Part shown: positions 24,675 to 32,854 of the stretch, one piece after another
Layout of the letters: each line of letters starts with the position of its first letter
Position numbering within the stretch: position 1 is the stretch's first letter
Source of the DNA: Halogeometricum sp. S1BR25-6
GTDB lineage: Archaea > Halobacteriota > Halobacteria > Halobacteriales > Haloferacaceae
Reading direction: 5' to 3'
Assembly: GCF_031624495.1 (NCBI RefSeq)
Contig: NZ_JAMQOP010000001.1
Location: forward strand, 186,001-250,000
Length of the DNA: 64,000 nt
Position numbers and translations under genes: made by a program
The notes under the pieces: generated by a model
What the model was told of the DNA's origin: nothing
Database searches by the model: none
Seen by the model: the letters and a program-made list of their open reading frames with translations, nothing else

Positions 24675-26038
24675 CGCTCCTCACCGCCCGTGACCCGTTC
24701 GCCGCCGTCGGTGCGCGCTGAGGATCCGCCGTCGGCTATCGGGCTCTCGCCCTCCCCGACGAACTCGGGGTACACCGAGACGCCGTGTTCGCCGAGGTCC
24801 AGCCCCTCGGCCTCCTCGCCTTCCGTGACGCGGAGTCCGAGAGTCACCTTGATGGCGTAGAGGACGACGCCCGAGGCGAGCGCGGTCCACGCCGCGATGA
24901 CGACGACGCCGAGCACCTGCAGGATGAACTGGTTCACCGCGAAACCGCCGACGGCGAAGACGGGGATGAGCGCCGTGCCCACCGCGCCGGCGACGCCGTG
25001 CACCGCGAAGACGCCGCAGACGTCGTCGACCTTCAGCGTGTCGACGGTGTAGCGGAACGCGGGCAGGACGAGGAAGCCGCCGAGGCCGCCGAGGATGGCG
25101 CCGCCCCACCACGTGACGTGGGGGACCGCACCGGTAACGGCCACGAGTCCCGCCAGCAGACCGTTGGCGGTCCAGAGCGGGTCGGGCTTGCCCTGGTAGT
25201 ACGAGGACGTCACCATCGCCATGGCGCCGCCGGCGCTCATGCCGAGGGTGGTGACGAGGGCGACGCGACCGAGGGCGTCGCCCATGAACGTCAGCCCGCC
25301 GTTGTCGCCGACGGCGAGGATAGTCGCCTGCGTGCCGACGTTGAAGCCGTACCAGCCGAACGCGAGGATGAACGTCCCGAGAACGGCGAGCAGCATCGAG
25401 TGACCCGGAATGGGCTGGCTGTTACCGCTGCTGTCGTAGCGACCCTTCCGCGCCCCCACCAACTTCGCGGCGACGAGACCGGCCACCCCACCGCACATGT
25501 GGACGACCGTCGCGCCCGCGAAGTCGAGGTAGCCGGCCCCGAGTGCGGCCCCGAGGAAGCCGCCGGACGAGAGAAGTCCGCCGCCCCACGTGAAGCCGAC
25601 GACGACGGGGTAGATGACCGCCGTCATCAGAATGGTGAACAGCACGTACGCGCGGAACTCCATGCGCTCCGCCACGGCGCCGGAGACGATGGTCGCGGCG
25701 GTCATGGCGAACACCGCGCCGAACAGCCATCCGATCCAGTCACCGGGGTTGTTGATGTACGCGAACGCGCTCGCGACGTCGAACGTCCCCGACGAGGTGA
25801 GGCCACCGATTATCGTCGCCACGGCCGCGCCGACGACGAAGTACGTGAGCGTGCCGAGAATCCAGTCGTTCATGTTCTTCATCAGCACGTTCCCCACGTT
25901 CTTCGCGCGGACCTGCCCCGCCTCCAAGAGGGCGAAGCCCGGCTGCATGAAGAAGATGAGGAACGTCACGACCAACACCCAGACGGTGTTGACCCCCGAG
26001 GCGACCGCCGTGGCGTCGACCTGGAGGGGGAAACTCAT
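24671..26038 (-). CDS. amt: Ammonium transporter (copy 2)
   Basis: The channel is 455 aa with 11 predicted helices. Pore histidines are in '[15 protein letters not shown]' and '[16 protein letters not shown]'. The cytoplasmic tail ends with '[21 protein letters not shown]', a motif shared with copy 1, followed by about 30 residues that differ. The start is the ATG at 26038; an eight-residue upstream extension is unsupported. Copy 1 differs at many positions throughout, so the duplication is old. Confidence 0.94.
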   Translation of the reverse strand: MSFPLQVDATAVASGVNTVWVLVVTFLIFFMQPGFALLEAGQVRAKNVGNVLMKNMNDWILGTLTYFVVGAAVATIIGGLTSSGTFDVASAFAYINNPGDWIGWLFGAVFAMTAATIVSGAVAERMEFRAYVLFTILMTAVIYPVVVGFTWGGGLLSSGGFLGAALGAGYLDFAGATVVHMCGGVAGLVAAKLVGARKGRYDSSGNSQPIPGHSMLLAVLGTFILAFGWYGFNVGTQATILAVGDNGGLTFMGDALGRVALVTTLGMSAGGAMAMVTSSYYQGKPDPLWTANGLLAGLVAVTGAVPHVTWWGGAILGGLGGFLVLPAFRYTVDTLKVDDVCGVFAVHGVAGAVGTALIPVFAVGGFAVNQFILQVLGVVVIAAWTALASGVVLYAIKVTLGLRVTEGEEAEGLDLGEHGVSVYPEFVGEGESPIADGGSSARTDGGERVTGGEER

Positions 26039-26348
26039 ACGTTCACCCCAGACGATGGACAATCGTCAACGATTCTGCCGTAATCCACTCCGTTTGTGTT
26101 CGAGTTCACGCGAGAATGTCAGGACAATGTAGTACATAAGTGTGCGTGTCCTATGTGTCCATTTACTGGCTCTATTATTCGACGGACGGCTGCTTTACCG
26201 TACAATCTAATGCATATAAGGTCATTTAGCGTCCGGTTCGACGGCAATATCGGCGATATAGCTGGACGAACGTTCACGCAAAAACCGCCGGAAAAAGAGG
26301 CTCAGTTCGCGCGCGCTCGACTCATCGCTCTTGTGGGCGGCATCTCGC
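26039..26348. promoter_or_regulatory. AT-rich regulatory region before amt copy 2
   Basis: This 310-base gap contains the shared minus-strand GACCTTATAT (26223-26214) and the 14-base relative GGACAATCGTCAAC (26057-26070), which overlaps a 6-bp inverted repeat AATCGT-CA-ACGATT (26061-26074) only 23 bases before the start codon. The rest, about 26080-26300, is AT-rich with no open frame of note. The last 60 bases approach the hemB stop. Confidence 0.55.
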
Positions 26349-27329
26349 TCAGAGCGAGGCGGCGACGTCCTCGGCGAAGTAGGTGAGAATCAGGTCGGCG
26401 CCGGCGCGTTTCATCGCGAGCAGTGACTCGGCGGCCGCCTCTTCGAGGTCCAACCAGCCCTTGTCCGCGGCCGCGTGGAGCATCGCGTACTCCCCGGAGA
26501 CGTTGTACGCGGCGACGGGGTGGTCGAACTCCTCGCGCACCGCGCGCACGATGTCGAGGTAGGCGAGGGCGGGTTTCACCATCAGCACGTCCGCACCCTG
26601 TTCGACGTCGGCGGCCACCTCGCGCATCGCCTCGCGGGCGTTCGCGGGGTCCATCTGGTAGTGCCGCCGGTCGCCGAAGGCGGGCGCGCCGTCGGCGGCG
26701 TCGCGGAACGGCCCGTAGAAGGCGCTCTCGTACTTCGCCGCGTAGGACATGATGGGCAGGCCGTCGTACCCGGCGCCGTCGAGTCCCTCTCGAATCGCGC
26801 CGACCATCCCGTCGGTCATCGAACTCGGCGCGACCATGTCCGCGCCCGCCTCGGCGTGCGAGACGGCCGTCCTCGACAGCAGTTCGAGCGTCTCGTCGTT
26901 CTTCACGGTCAGCGTCGGGTCCGTCTCGGCGTGCTCCTCCAAGATTCCGCAGTGCCCGTGGCTCGTGTACTCGCAGAGGCAGACGTCGGTGATGACGTAC
27001 GCGTCCGTCGCCCCGGTCACCCGGCGCGTCGCCTCCTGCACGACGCCGTCTTCGGCCCACGCCCGCGTCCCGCGTTCGTCCTTCGACTCGGGGATGCCGA
27101 ACAGCATCACCGCCTCGACGCCCGTCTTCAGAACTTCCTCGACGCGTTCGACGGCCTCGGAGACGGGAACGCGTTCGTGTCCCGGCATCGTCTCGATGGG
27201 GAGTCGTTCCTCCGTCGTCGCGTCGACGAAGACGGGGGCGATGAGGTCGGAGGCGGCGAGGTCCGTCTCGCTGACGAGCGACCGGATGCCGTCGGCCCGG
27301 AGACGTCGCGGCCGGTCGGTGAGATTCAT
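26349..27329 (-). CDS. hemB: Delta-aminolevulinic acid dehydratase (porphobilinogen synthase)
   Basis: The enzyme condenses two 5-aminolevulinate molecules into porphobilinogen. The protein is 326 aa, normal. The triple-cysteine zinc site is in 'VITDVCLCEYTSHGHCG', so this is a zinc-type enzyme. The two active-site lysines are in 'MSYAAKYESAFYGPFRDA' and 'VLMVKPALAYLDIV'. It precedes HemC in the pathway; the hemC-cobA-hemD operon and hemL are 5-10 kb away. It is monocistronic. Confidence 0.96.
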   Translation of the reverse strand: MNLTDRPRRLRADGIRSLVSETDLAASDLIAPVFVDATTEERLPIETMPGHERVPVSEAVERVEEVLKTGVEAVMLFGIPESKDERGTRAWAEDGVVQEATRRVTGATDAYVITDVCLCEYTSHGHCGILEEHAETDPTLTVKNDETLELLSRTAVSHAEAGADMVAPSSMTDGMVGAIREGLDGAGYDGLPIMSYAAKYESAFYGPFRDAADGAPAFGDRRHYQMDPANAREAMREVAADVEQGADVLMVKPALAYLDIVRAVREEFDHPVAAYNVSGEYAMLHAAADKGWLDLEEAAAESLLAMKRAGADLILTYFAEDVAASL

Positions 27330-27491
27330 ACCCGGCCTTCGAACCGCGGCGGAAAAACCGCATCGCTCCCGGCGACGGTGACGTCTCGTGTCGGTCGCCC
27401 GCGTCCGGTTAGTCAGGCCCGTGACGGGTCAGCGAGGCTACTTCCGGACGGAACGAAACTGGTATCAATCGCTCGGGGGTAGACCCACCTC

Positions 27492-28004
27492 ATGCAGGCC
27501 CTCCAGGTGGCGCAGATGCCCGCGGAACTCAAGGCGCTGTTGAACTCCGAGTGGGCCTACGTCGTCCTCTTCGGCGTGTTCGTGCTGGAGGGGGCGATGC
27601 TGATGTACTTCATGCCGAGCGAACTCGTCGTTCCGGCGTCGCTCGTCCTCCTCGGCACCGACGCCGTCGTCCCGGTCATCGGCGTGGCCGTCCTCGGGGC
27701 GACGGTCGGTCAGTACGCGCTGTTTACAGTCGCCCAACGCGGCGGGCGCGAGTACCTCCTCCAGAAGCGCTGGTTCAAGATCAGCGAGTCGAAACTCGAC
27801 CGCTTCGACGGCTGGTTCGACCGCTGGGGGCCGGTCGTCGTCCCCGTGAGCAACTCGCTGTTGTTCACGCGCGGGATGCTCACCGTCCCCGCCGGGTTCG
27901 CGGAGATGGACGACCGGAAGTTCGTCGCCCTCTCTGCGGTCGGGACGCTGTCGTTCGAGGTCATCCTGGCCAGTCTGTATCTCTACTTCGACACGCTGCT
28001 GTAG
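27492..28004 (+). CDS. DedA-family membrane protein
   Basis: The protein is 170 aa with about four hydrophobic segments, including a re-entrant VTT-type core. The family pattern is 'FMPSELVVPASLVLLG', then 'GATVGQYALFTVAQRGGREYL', and 'FDRWGPVVVPVSNSLLFTRGMLTVPAG'. DedA proteins are proposed to flip phospholipids or carriers across the membrane and support membrane potential. It is shorter than the bacterial 200-220 aa. It has no operon partner. Confidence 0.87.
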   Translation: MQALQVAQMPAELKALLNSEWAYVVLFGVFVLEGAMLMYFMPSELVVPASLVLLGTDAVVPVIGVAVLGATVGQYALFTVAQRGGREYLLQKRWFKISESKLDRFDGWFDRWGPVVVPVSNSLLFTRGMLTVPAGFAEMDDRKFVALSAVGTLSFEVILASLYLYFDTLL

Positions 28005-28117
28005 GTCGAACGGCTCGGCGACGTTCGCCCGAGACCGACCGAGAATCGCCGTCGAAATCTACTCCGTTCGCTGGTATCCCTTCCGCCGGCACCGACCGAG
28101 AATCGTTCGCACGAGGC

Positions 28118-28282
28118 TCACTCGGTGCGGTCGATGTCGATCTGCTCCCGCAGGGCGGCGAGTTCGTCCGAGTCGGCGAGTTCCTCGACGCGCTCTCGGA
28201 AGTGCCGTTCGCACAGGCCCACCTTGATCCCGTCTTTCTCGGCGGCGTACGCGGCTTTTCGGTCGCAGTAGTGGCACTTCAT
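28118..28282 (-). CDS. Small zinc-finger-like protein (DUF6757-like)
   Basis: The protein is 54 aa. Cys3 and Cys6 ('MKCHYCDRKAAYAAEKDG') and Cys24 with His27 ('VGLCERHFRE') give a treble-clef or CxxC...CxxH zinc site. The C-terminal half is a charged helix. I recall the family as haloarchaeal DUF6757. The function is unknown. I chose the ATG at 28282; longer upstream frames overlap the next gene's end and look spurious. Confidence 0.75.
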   Translation of the reverse strand: MKCHYCDRKAAYAAEKDGIKVGLCERHFRERVEELADSDELAALREQIDIDRTE

Positions 28283-28347
28283 ACACCCCTTTCGTTCCTC
28301 ACCTGATTTAACTCTACGCTCCCGGTTATCGAGGGCGAGAGTCTCCG

Positions 28348-29178
28348 TCAGACGCTGGGAACGCGCGCGGCGAACGCCTCGAAGGCGTCCCGCGGCGGAC
28401 CCGCCACGCCGAGAGTCCTGTCGTGGGCGTCGCTCCCGCCGGTCAGAAGGAGGTCGTGCTCGGCGGCGACGCGTTCGACGAGGCCGGCGTCTTCCCGGTC
28501 GGCGGCCGCGCCGCCGTAGGGGTAGAACCGCTCGACTGCGTCCAGTTCGGCGGCCCTGTCGAGCGCCGACTCGGGGTCCGGGTAGCGGAACGGGTGGGCG
28601 AGTCCGACCACCGCGCAGGCGTCGCGGAGTGCGTCCGCGCCCGCCTCGAACCCGGGAACGTACCGCTCGACGTAACACGGGCCGTCGTTCCCGATGAGGT
28701 GGTCGAAGGCGCCGGCGTAGTCGTACGGCGCGTCGCTCTCCTCGACGGCGCGCGCGATGTTCGGACGTCCGACGCCCTCGCGGAGTTCGATGTCGAGGCT
28801 CACGCCGAGATGCGACTCGACGCGTTCGACTATCTCCCGCCCGCGTTCCTTTCGGTCGCTCTGGATTCGCTCGATCATCTCGCGGATGGCGGGCGTGTCG
28901 CGGACGCCGTATCCGAGGAGGTCGACCCGCTGGTTGGCCGCCTCGACGCGGAGTTCGATGCCGCGTACGAGCGTCACCCCCTCGCGTTCGGTGACCGGCG
29001 CGTCAAGGTCGGGGTGGATTCGGTCGTGGTCCGTCACCGCGACGACGTCGACGCCGCCCGCGGCCGCGGCCGCCGGCACCTCCGGCACCGTCAACACCCC
29101 GTCTGACGCCGTCGTGTGGAGGTGTAAGTCCGCCGCGGGCACCTCGTCGCCGCCGTCGCCGTTCCGCTCTCGAATCAC
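28348..29178 (-). CDS. PHP-domain phosphoesterase
   Basis: The enzyme is 276 aa and is a single PHP domain. Motif 1 'ADLHLHTTASDG' and motif 2 'VAVTDHDRI' hold metal-binding histidines and aspartates; later 'VRGIELRV', 'CAVVGLAHPFRY' and 'GGSDAHDRTLGV' complete the trinuclear site. Relatives include RNase AM and 5'-3' oligonucleotide phosphatases (YciV type), and histidinol phosphatases. The order and spacing are closer to the YciV/RNase AM group, but the substrate is an inference. It is transcribed divergently from the DUF5789 gene; two inverted repeats lie between them. Confidence 0.85.
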   Translation of the reverse strand: MIRERNGDGGDEVPAADLHLHTTASDGVLTVPEVPAAAAAGGVDVVAVTDHDRIHPDLDAPVTEREGVTLVRGIELRVEAANQRVDLLGYGVRDTPAIREMIERIQSDRKERGREIVERVESHLGVSLDIELREGVGRPNIARAVEESDAPYDYAGAFDHLIGNDGPCYVERYVPGFEAGADALRDACAVVGLAHPFRYPDPESALDRAAELDAVERFYPYGGAAADREDAGLVERVAAEHDLLLTGGSDAHDRTLGVAGPPRDAFEAFAARVPSV

Positions 29179-29199
29179 GCCCGTGGGTCGGCCGCGACC

Positions 29200-29216
29200 T
29201 CGGAAAGCGTTTCCGA
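29200..29216. promoter_or_regulatory. Inverted repeat at the PHP promoter position
   Basis: TCGGAAAGCGTTTCCGA has 7-bp arms around GCG. It sits 22-38 bases before the PHP start (29178), where the TATA/BRE should be on the minus strand. Confidence 0.45.
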
Positions 29217-29233
29217 CCGTCTCCTAATATGTG

Positions 29234-29251
29234 GTATAATGCCCATTATAC
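29234..29251. promoter_or_regulatory. Perfect palindrome GTATAATGCC-CATTATAC
   Basis: Arms GTATAATG and CATTATAC flank CC. It lies between two divergent genes, upstream of both likely TATA boxes. It may be an operator or two overlapping minimal promoters. Confidence 0.45.
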
Positions 29252-29284
29252 AGATTAATGTGTACAATCACGATAATGGAAAAC

Positions 29285-29292
29285 CGTTATAG
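29285..29292 (+). promoter_or_regulatory. TATA box of the DUF5789 gene
   Basis: CGTTATAG is centred about 30 bases before the ATG at 29319, consistent with a leaderless mRNA. Confidence 0.55.
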
Positions 29293-29318
29293 ATGGTGCA
29301 CGGCTACGACTGGGTGTA

Positions 29319-29603
29319 ATGCGCCTGAACCGAACCGGCGACCTGATCGACGCCCACGAGTACCCCGCGACCACCGAAGAACTCATCGAGGCCTACGGCG
29401 ACCAGACCATCGACCACCCCAACGGCAGCGAACAGGTCGGAGACGTGTTCGCCCGCGCCGGGTCCGAGACGTACACCTGCCCCGACGACGCTCGGCACGC
29501 CCTCCTCTCCGCCCTCGGACACGAGGCCGTCGGCCGTCGCTACTACAGTGACCGCGACGTCTCCACGTTCGGCGAGGACGGTCCCGAACAGGTCTCCTTC
29601 TAA
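29319..29603 (+). CDS. DUF5789-like haloarchaeal protein
   Basis: The protein is 94 aa, soluble and acidic. The N-terminal 'LNRTGDLIDAHEYPATTEEL' and middle 'DHPNGSEQVGDVFARAG' are strongly reminiscent of the haloarchaeal family DUF5789, which is often predicted to have a winged-helix-like or Rad25-like arrangement of three helices. No catalytic residues are evident. The function is unknown. It converges with the DUF5784 gene with a two-base gap. Confidence 0.78.
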   Translation: MRLNRTGDLIDAHEYPATTEELIEAYGDQTIDHPNGSEQVGDVFARAGSETYTCPDDARHALLSALGHEAVGRRYYSDRDVSTFGEDGPEQVSF

Positions 29604-29605
29604 AA

Positions 29606-30616
29606 TCAGAACGGCACGTCTAGGGGAACGCGTCCCTTGGTGTAGCCGTCGAACCTCCCGTCGGGCCGAACCCGAAACACCACCGCCGGTCGGTGGTGGA
29701 CCTCCGGTTTCTCGTCGCGCACCGCGCGCCACTCGTCGTCCGGGAACGACGAGCAGTCGACGAAGAGAACGACGCCGCCGCCGTGCTCCTGCAACTGCCC
29801 GCCGGACTTCGTCTCGGCGGTGTCGCGGACGGCGGCGACGGGAGTTCCGGCGCTCCGTTTGCTCGTCGGGAGCGGTCGCGTCACCTCGACGAGCGTTCCC
29901 TCCCCGTTCTTCGTCGCGCGGTAGTCGATGGCGTGACCCGTGGTGACGTCTATCTCGGGAACGATGTCGTACCCCCTGTCGACGAGGAACTTCCCGACGT
30001 TGAACTCGCCCATCGAGGCGGTCATCCGCGTCAGGTCGAGGTACTCGGAGGTCCCGAGTTTCCCCGCCATCACCTCCCGGTAGTCGTCGAGGACGCCCGT
30101 CGCGAGGAACTCCTCGTAGAATCCGAGGGCTTCGTCCCGCGTCGCGTCGGGGAACCCGGCGGCGTGGTCGTGGAAGAACGACCGGGTCGTCTCCCGACCG
30201 TCCTTCGAGAGGAACACGGGGAGAAAGAACCACGAGAGGTGGGGGTACGGCTCCAACCACGGCGACTCCTCGTGGAGTTGCGCGGTCAGTTCGCGCGTCA
30301 CCCACCGCGTCACCTCGCGGGGTACCTCCTCGAAGCCCTTCTTGTCGGTCCGCCAGAGTGCCTCGGGCGTCTCCGTGTTGCCCATCCAGTAGGCGTCCTC
30401 CCCGTCCCAGCAGAACAGGGCGACGTCGCCGTTGTCCATCTCGAACCGCACGGCTTCGAAACCGTTCGGCGGTTTGAACCACGGCGCTTCCATCGTCGCT
30501 CCGAGGTTCGAGTCGAGGTCGTCGTATAAGTCTCGCCGGACGCGGGCCTCGTCCCACCGTCCCGGCGCGTAGCGAAATCGCAGGGGACGTGCCACGTGCG
30601 TGAGTTCTTCCGGCAT
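29606..30616 (-). CDS. DUF5784-like protein, possible nuclease fold
   Basis: The protein is 336 aa. The N-terminal two thirds is rich in Trp and Phe ('ALFCWDGEDAYWMGNTETPE', 'PYPHLSWFFLPVFLSKDGRE') and matches a haloarchaeal family I recall as DUF5784. The C-terminal part has a pattern like PD-(D/E)xK nucleases: a helix with 'FNVGKFLVDRGY', then 'HAIDYRA' (Asp), then 'GTLVEVTRP' (Glu, but Thr in place of Lys), then a helix with 'DTAETKSGGQL'. This is inference; there is no family assignment to nuclease. I chose the ATG at 30616; the longer frame has no family resemblance and crosses promoter-like sequence. Confidence 0.72.
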   Translation of the reverse strand: MPEELTHVARPLRFRYAPGRWDEARVRRDLYDDLDSNLGATMEAPWFKPPNGFEAVRFEMDNGDVALFCWDGEDAYWMGNTETPEALWRTDKKGFEEVPREVTRWVTRELTAQLHEESPWLEPYPHLSWFFLPVFLSKDGRETTRSFFHDHAAGFPDATRDEALGFYEEFLATGVLDDYREVMAGKLGTSEYLDLTRMTASMGEFNVGKFLVDRGYDIVPEIDVTTGHAIDYRATKNGEGTLVEVTRPLPTSKRSAGTPVAAVRDTAETKSGGQLQEHGGGVVLFVDCSSFPDDEWRAVRDEKPEVHHRPAVVFRVRPDGRFDGYTKGRVPLDVPF

Positions 30617-30662
30617 CCGTATAGCCGTTCCGCGTCTGTCGTATCGTTCCCCGTTAATTATA

Positions 30663-30694
30663 TGTGTCACTGACACACACGTCATCACGTGTCA
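30663..30694. promoter_or_regulatory. GTGTCA repeats between divergent genes
   Basis: TGTGTCA-C-TGACACA (30663-30677) is a perfect inverted repeat, and a third GTGTCA follows at 30689-30694. An ACACG/CGTGT pair (30677-30681 and 30688-30692) overlaps. The group lies between the divergent DUF5784 and DUF5786 genes, a suitable operator position. Confidence 0.5.
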
Positions 30695-30867
30695 TGTCGA
30701 TGGGTGCCTACGACGACGACGAGCACGAGCGCCGAGAGCGGAAGAACGGATCGGTCGACGCCGCCTTCGACGACGACCGGCGGGTGTACCGCGGGGAGAT
30801 GACCTACGACGCGGGCGACTCCGCGGAGGACCTCCTCGACCAGTTCCGCGAGATGAAAGAGCGGTAG
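30694..30867 (+). CDS. DUF5786-like small acidic protein
   Basis: The protein is 57 aa, highly charged. 'GAYDDDEHERRERKNGSVDA' then 'YRGEMTYDAGDSAEDLLDQF' matches a small haloarchaeal family I recall as DUF5786. The ATG at 30694 gives MSMGAY; the ATG at 30700 gives MGAY, and both begin a good family N-terminus. A possible start at 30664 lies within the operator-like repeats and is unlikely. The function is unknown. Confidence 0.7.
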   Translation: MSMGAYDDDEHERRERKNGSVDAAFDDDRRVYRGEMTYDAGDSAEDLLDQFREMKER

Positions 30868-30877
30868 GCGTTCGGCG

Positions 30878-31609
30878 TTAGGCGCTCTCGTCCACGTCGA
30901 GCGTTACCGCTGCCACCATCGAGACGACGGTGACCGCGACGACGTGACCGCCGACGGCCATCAGCAACACCGATTGGTCGAGGATGAACGGCACCAGCGC
31001 CACCTGCGCGACGCCGAAGAGAACGTTCCACCCGTCCGCGATGCGGAGCGTCCGCGCCGTCGCCGGGTCGACGGTGTAGCGCCACGACCCCCACACCGAG
31101 ACGATGGCCGCCCACCACGAGGTGCCGATGCGGTAACAGAGGTCCCAGAGGACGAGCAGCGTGAGGTAGACGACGACGACGGGCGGTTCGCGCCCGAACA
31201 CCGACACGAGAAGCGTCGTCTCCCCCTGTAGGGTGTCGTAGACGAACAGGTGCGTGACGAGGGCGACGAACGCGAGGACGCCGAGAACGACTTCGATACT
31301 CGACCCGAACAGCAGGCGCGTGTAGGCGTCGGGGAGGTTCGTCTCCCGCGTCGTCCGTCCCATTCGGAGCATCACGACGCTGCCGATAGCGGCGACGCCG
31401 ACGGCGATAGTTCCCGGCACGACGGCCTGCCAGAGGTCGTACGCCCACGCGAAGAAGACGACGAACACCTCGAACAGTCCGAGTTGGAGGGCGATGGCCT
31501 CCCCGTCGGTCAGGTCGATGCCCGGGAGGGCGCCGACGATGCTCTCGTACACCCACGTCTCTCCGAACTGCGTCCGCGACACCCGCACGTCGCGCGGTGC
31601 GCGCGACAT
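30878..31609 (-). CDS. Integral membrane protein (DUF7530-like)
   Basis: The protein is 243 aa with about six hydrophobic helices. A soluble N-terminus of about 50 residues precedes 'LGLFEVFVVFFAWAYDL'. A 'WDLCYRIGTSWWAAIVSVWG' stretch with many Trp is notable. I recall a haloarchaeal family DUF7530 with this look, but the match is uncertain. It begins next to the stop of the NDUFA9-like gene (no gap), so the two are likely one transcript. Confidence 0.7.
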   Translation of the reverse strand: MSRAPRDVRVSRTQFGETWVYESIVGALPGIDLTDGEAIALQLGLFEVFVVFFAWAYDLWQAVVPGTIAVGVAAIGSVVMLRMGRTTRETNLPDAYTRLLFGSSIEVVLGVLAFVALVTHLFVYDTLQGETTLLVSVFGREPPVVVVYLTLLVLWDLCYRIGTSWWAAIVSVWGSWRYTVDPATARTLRIADGWNVLFGVAQVALVPFILDQSVLLMAVGGHVVAVTVVSMVAAVTLDVDESA

Positions 31610-32758
31610 TCAGTGGTCCGTCGGGTTCGCGCTCGATTCGAGGTCGGTCCCCGTCGCCGCGTCCGCCCTCGGTCCCTCGTCGGCACCGGCGTTGCTTCCG
31701 CCGCTTCCGTCGACATCGCCGCCGCTCTCCTCGTCGCCGCCGGCGTCGTCCGCCGCCGGTACCGTCCGCTCGCTCACCGACCCCTCCGCCTCGCCGAGTG
31801 CGCGCTTGACGGCCTCGTCGAACGGCGTCAGCGACACCTCGACGTACTCCTTGATGCTGTCGTCGCGGACGACGACGGGGTTTTTCAGCCCCTCTATCAG
31901 CGGTCTGGCGACGGAGGGCGGCACGTCGGTGACGAAGCCGACCCAGTACGAGGAGAGGCGCGGCGTCAGCACGGGCACGGAGAGCAGTTTCGTCCGCCGG
32001 CCGAGGAGGCCGCCGACGCGCGTCAGCACCTCGCCGTAGGTCAGCACGTCGGGACCGCCGATTTCGAACGTCCGGCCGGCCGTCTCGGGGGCGTCGAGGA
32101 CGCCGACGAGGTACGCCACCACGTCGTCGACGCAGATGGGCTGACACTCCGTGTCGACCCACCGCGGCGTCACCATCACCGGCAGGCGACCCGCGAGCTG
32201 CCGTATCACCTCGAAGCCCGCGCTCCCGTCGCCGATGACGATGGCCGCGCGGAGCGTCGTCAGGTCGAACGACCCCTGCCCGAGGATGAGTTCGACCTCG
32301 CGGCGCGACTTCAGATGCGACGACAGGCGGTCTTGGTCCTCGCCGAGGCCGCCGAGGTAGACGACGCGCCCGACGCCCGCCTTCGACGCCGCCCGCTCGA
32401 AGTTCCGCGCGGCCCGCCGGTCGCGTTCCTCGAAGTCGTCGCCGGACTGCATCGAGTGGACGAGGTAGTACGCGGCCTCGATATCGAGCGCCGAGAGCAC
32501 GTCCGCGAGCGTCCGGCCGCCCGGTTCGGCTTCGGGGTCGTCAGACGCTCCCGCTTCTGATCCGTCGTTCGAACCCCCCTCGACGACGCGGTAGCTCCGC
32601 GGTTCGAGCAGGTCGCCTTCGACGACGCCGACGCCCTCGGGAAGGTCGCTCGACTCCGCGTCGCGGACGAGGACCGACACGTCGTGTCCGGCCTCCCGGA
32701 GCACGGGGACGAGACGGCCGCCGACGAACCCGGTCGCGCCGGTCACGAGAACTCGCAT
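31610..32758 (-). CDS. NDUFA9-like NAD(P)-binding protein
   Basis: The protein is 382 aa. The atypical short-chain dehydrogenase fold begins with 'VLVTGATGFVGGRLVP' (Gly-rich NAD-binding loop) and continues with 'AAYYLVHSMQSGDDF' and 'VYLGGLGED'. The family includes the complex I assembly subunit NDUFA9 and nucleoside-diphosphate-sugar epimerase-like proteins; the YxxxK pair is not in its usual place. A Gly/Ser/Asp-rich insert lies at about residues 62-80, and the last 60 residues are low-complexity and acidic. The role here is unknown; no complex I gene is nearby. Confidence 0.82.
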   Translation of the reverse strand: MRVLVTGATGFVGGRLVPVLREAGHDVSVLVRDAESSDLPEGVGVVEGDLLEPRSYRVVEGGSNDGSEAGASDDPEAEPGGRTLADVLSALDIEAAYYLVHSMQSGDDFEERDRRAARNFERAASKAGVGRVVYLGGLGEDQDRLSSHLKSRREVELILGQGSFDLTTLRAAIVIGDGSAGFEVIRQLAGRLPVMVTPRWVDTECQPICVDDVVAYLVGVLDAPETAGRTFEIGGPDVLTYGEVLTRVGGLLGRRTKLLSVPVLTPRLSSYWVGFVTDVPPSVARPLIEGLKNPVVVRDDSIKEYVEVSLTPFDEAVKRALGEAEGSVSERTVPAADDAGGDEESGGDVDGSGGSNAGADEGPRADAATGTDLESSANPTDH

Positions 32759-32854
32759 GGCCTTTCGAACGGGCGCGACCGTGTTAACGGTTCGTCCCGT
32801 TCGGGCGACGCGCGACCCCGCCGGAATCGCCGGCCGTCGCGCGGGCGTTCCCGT

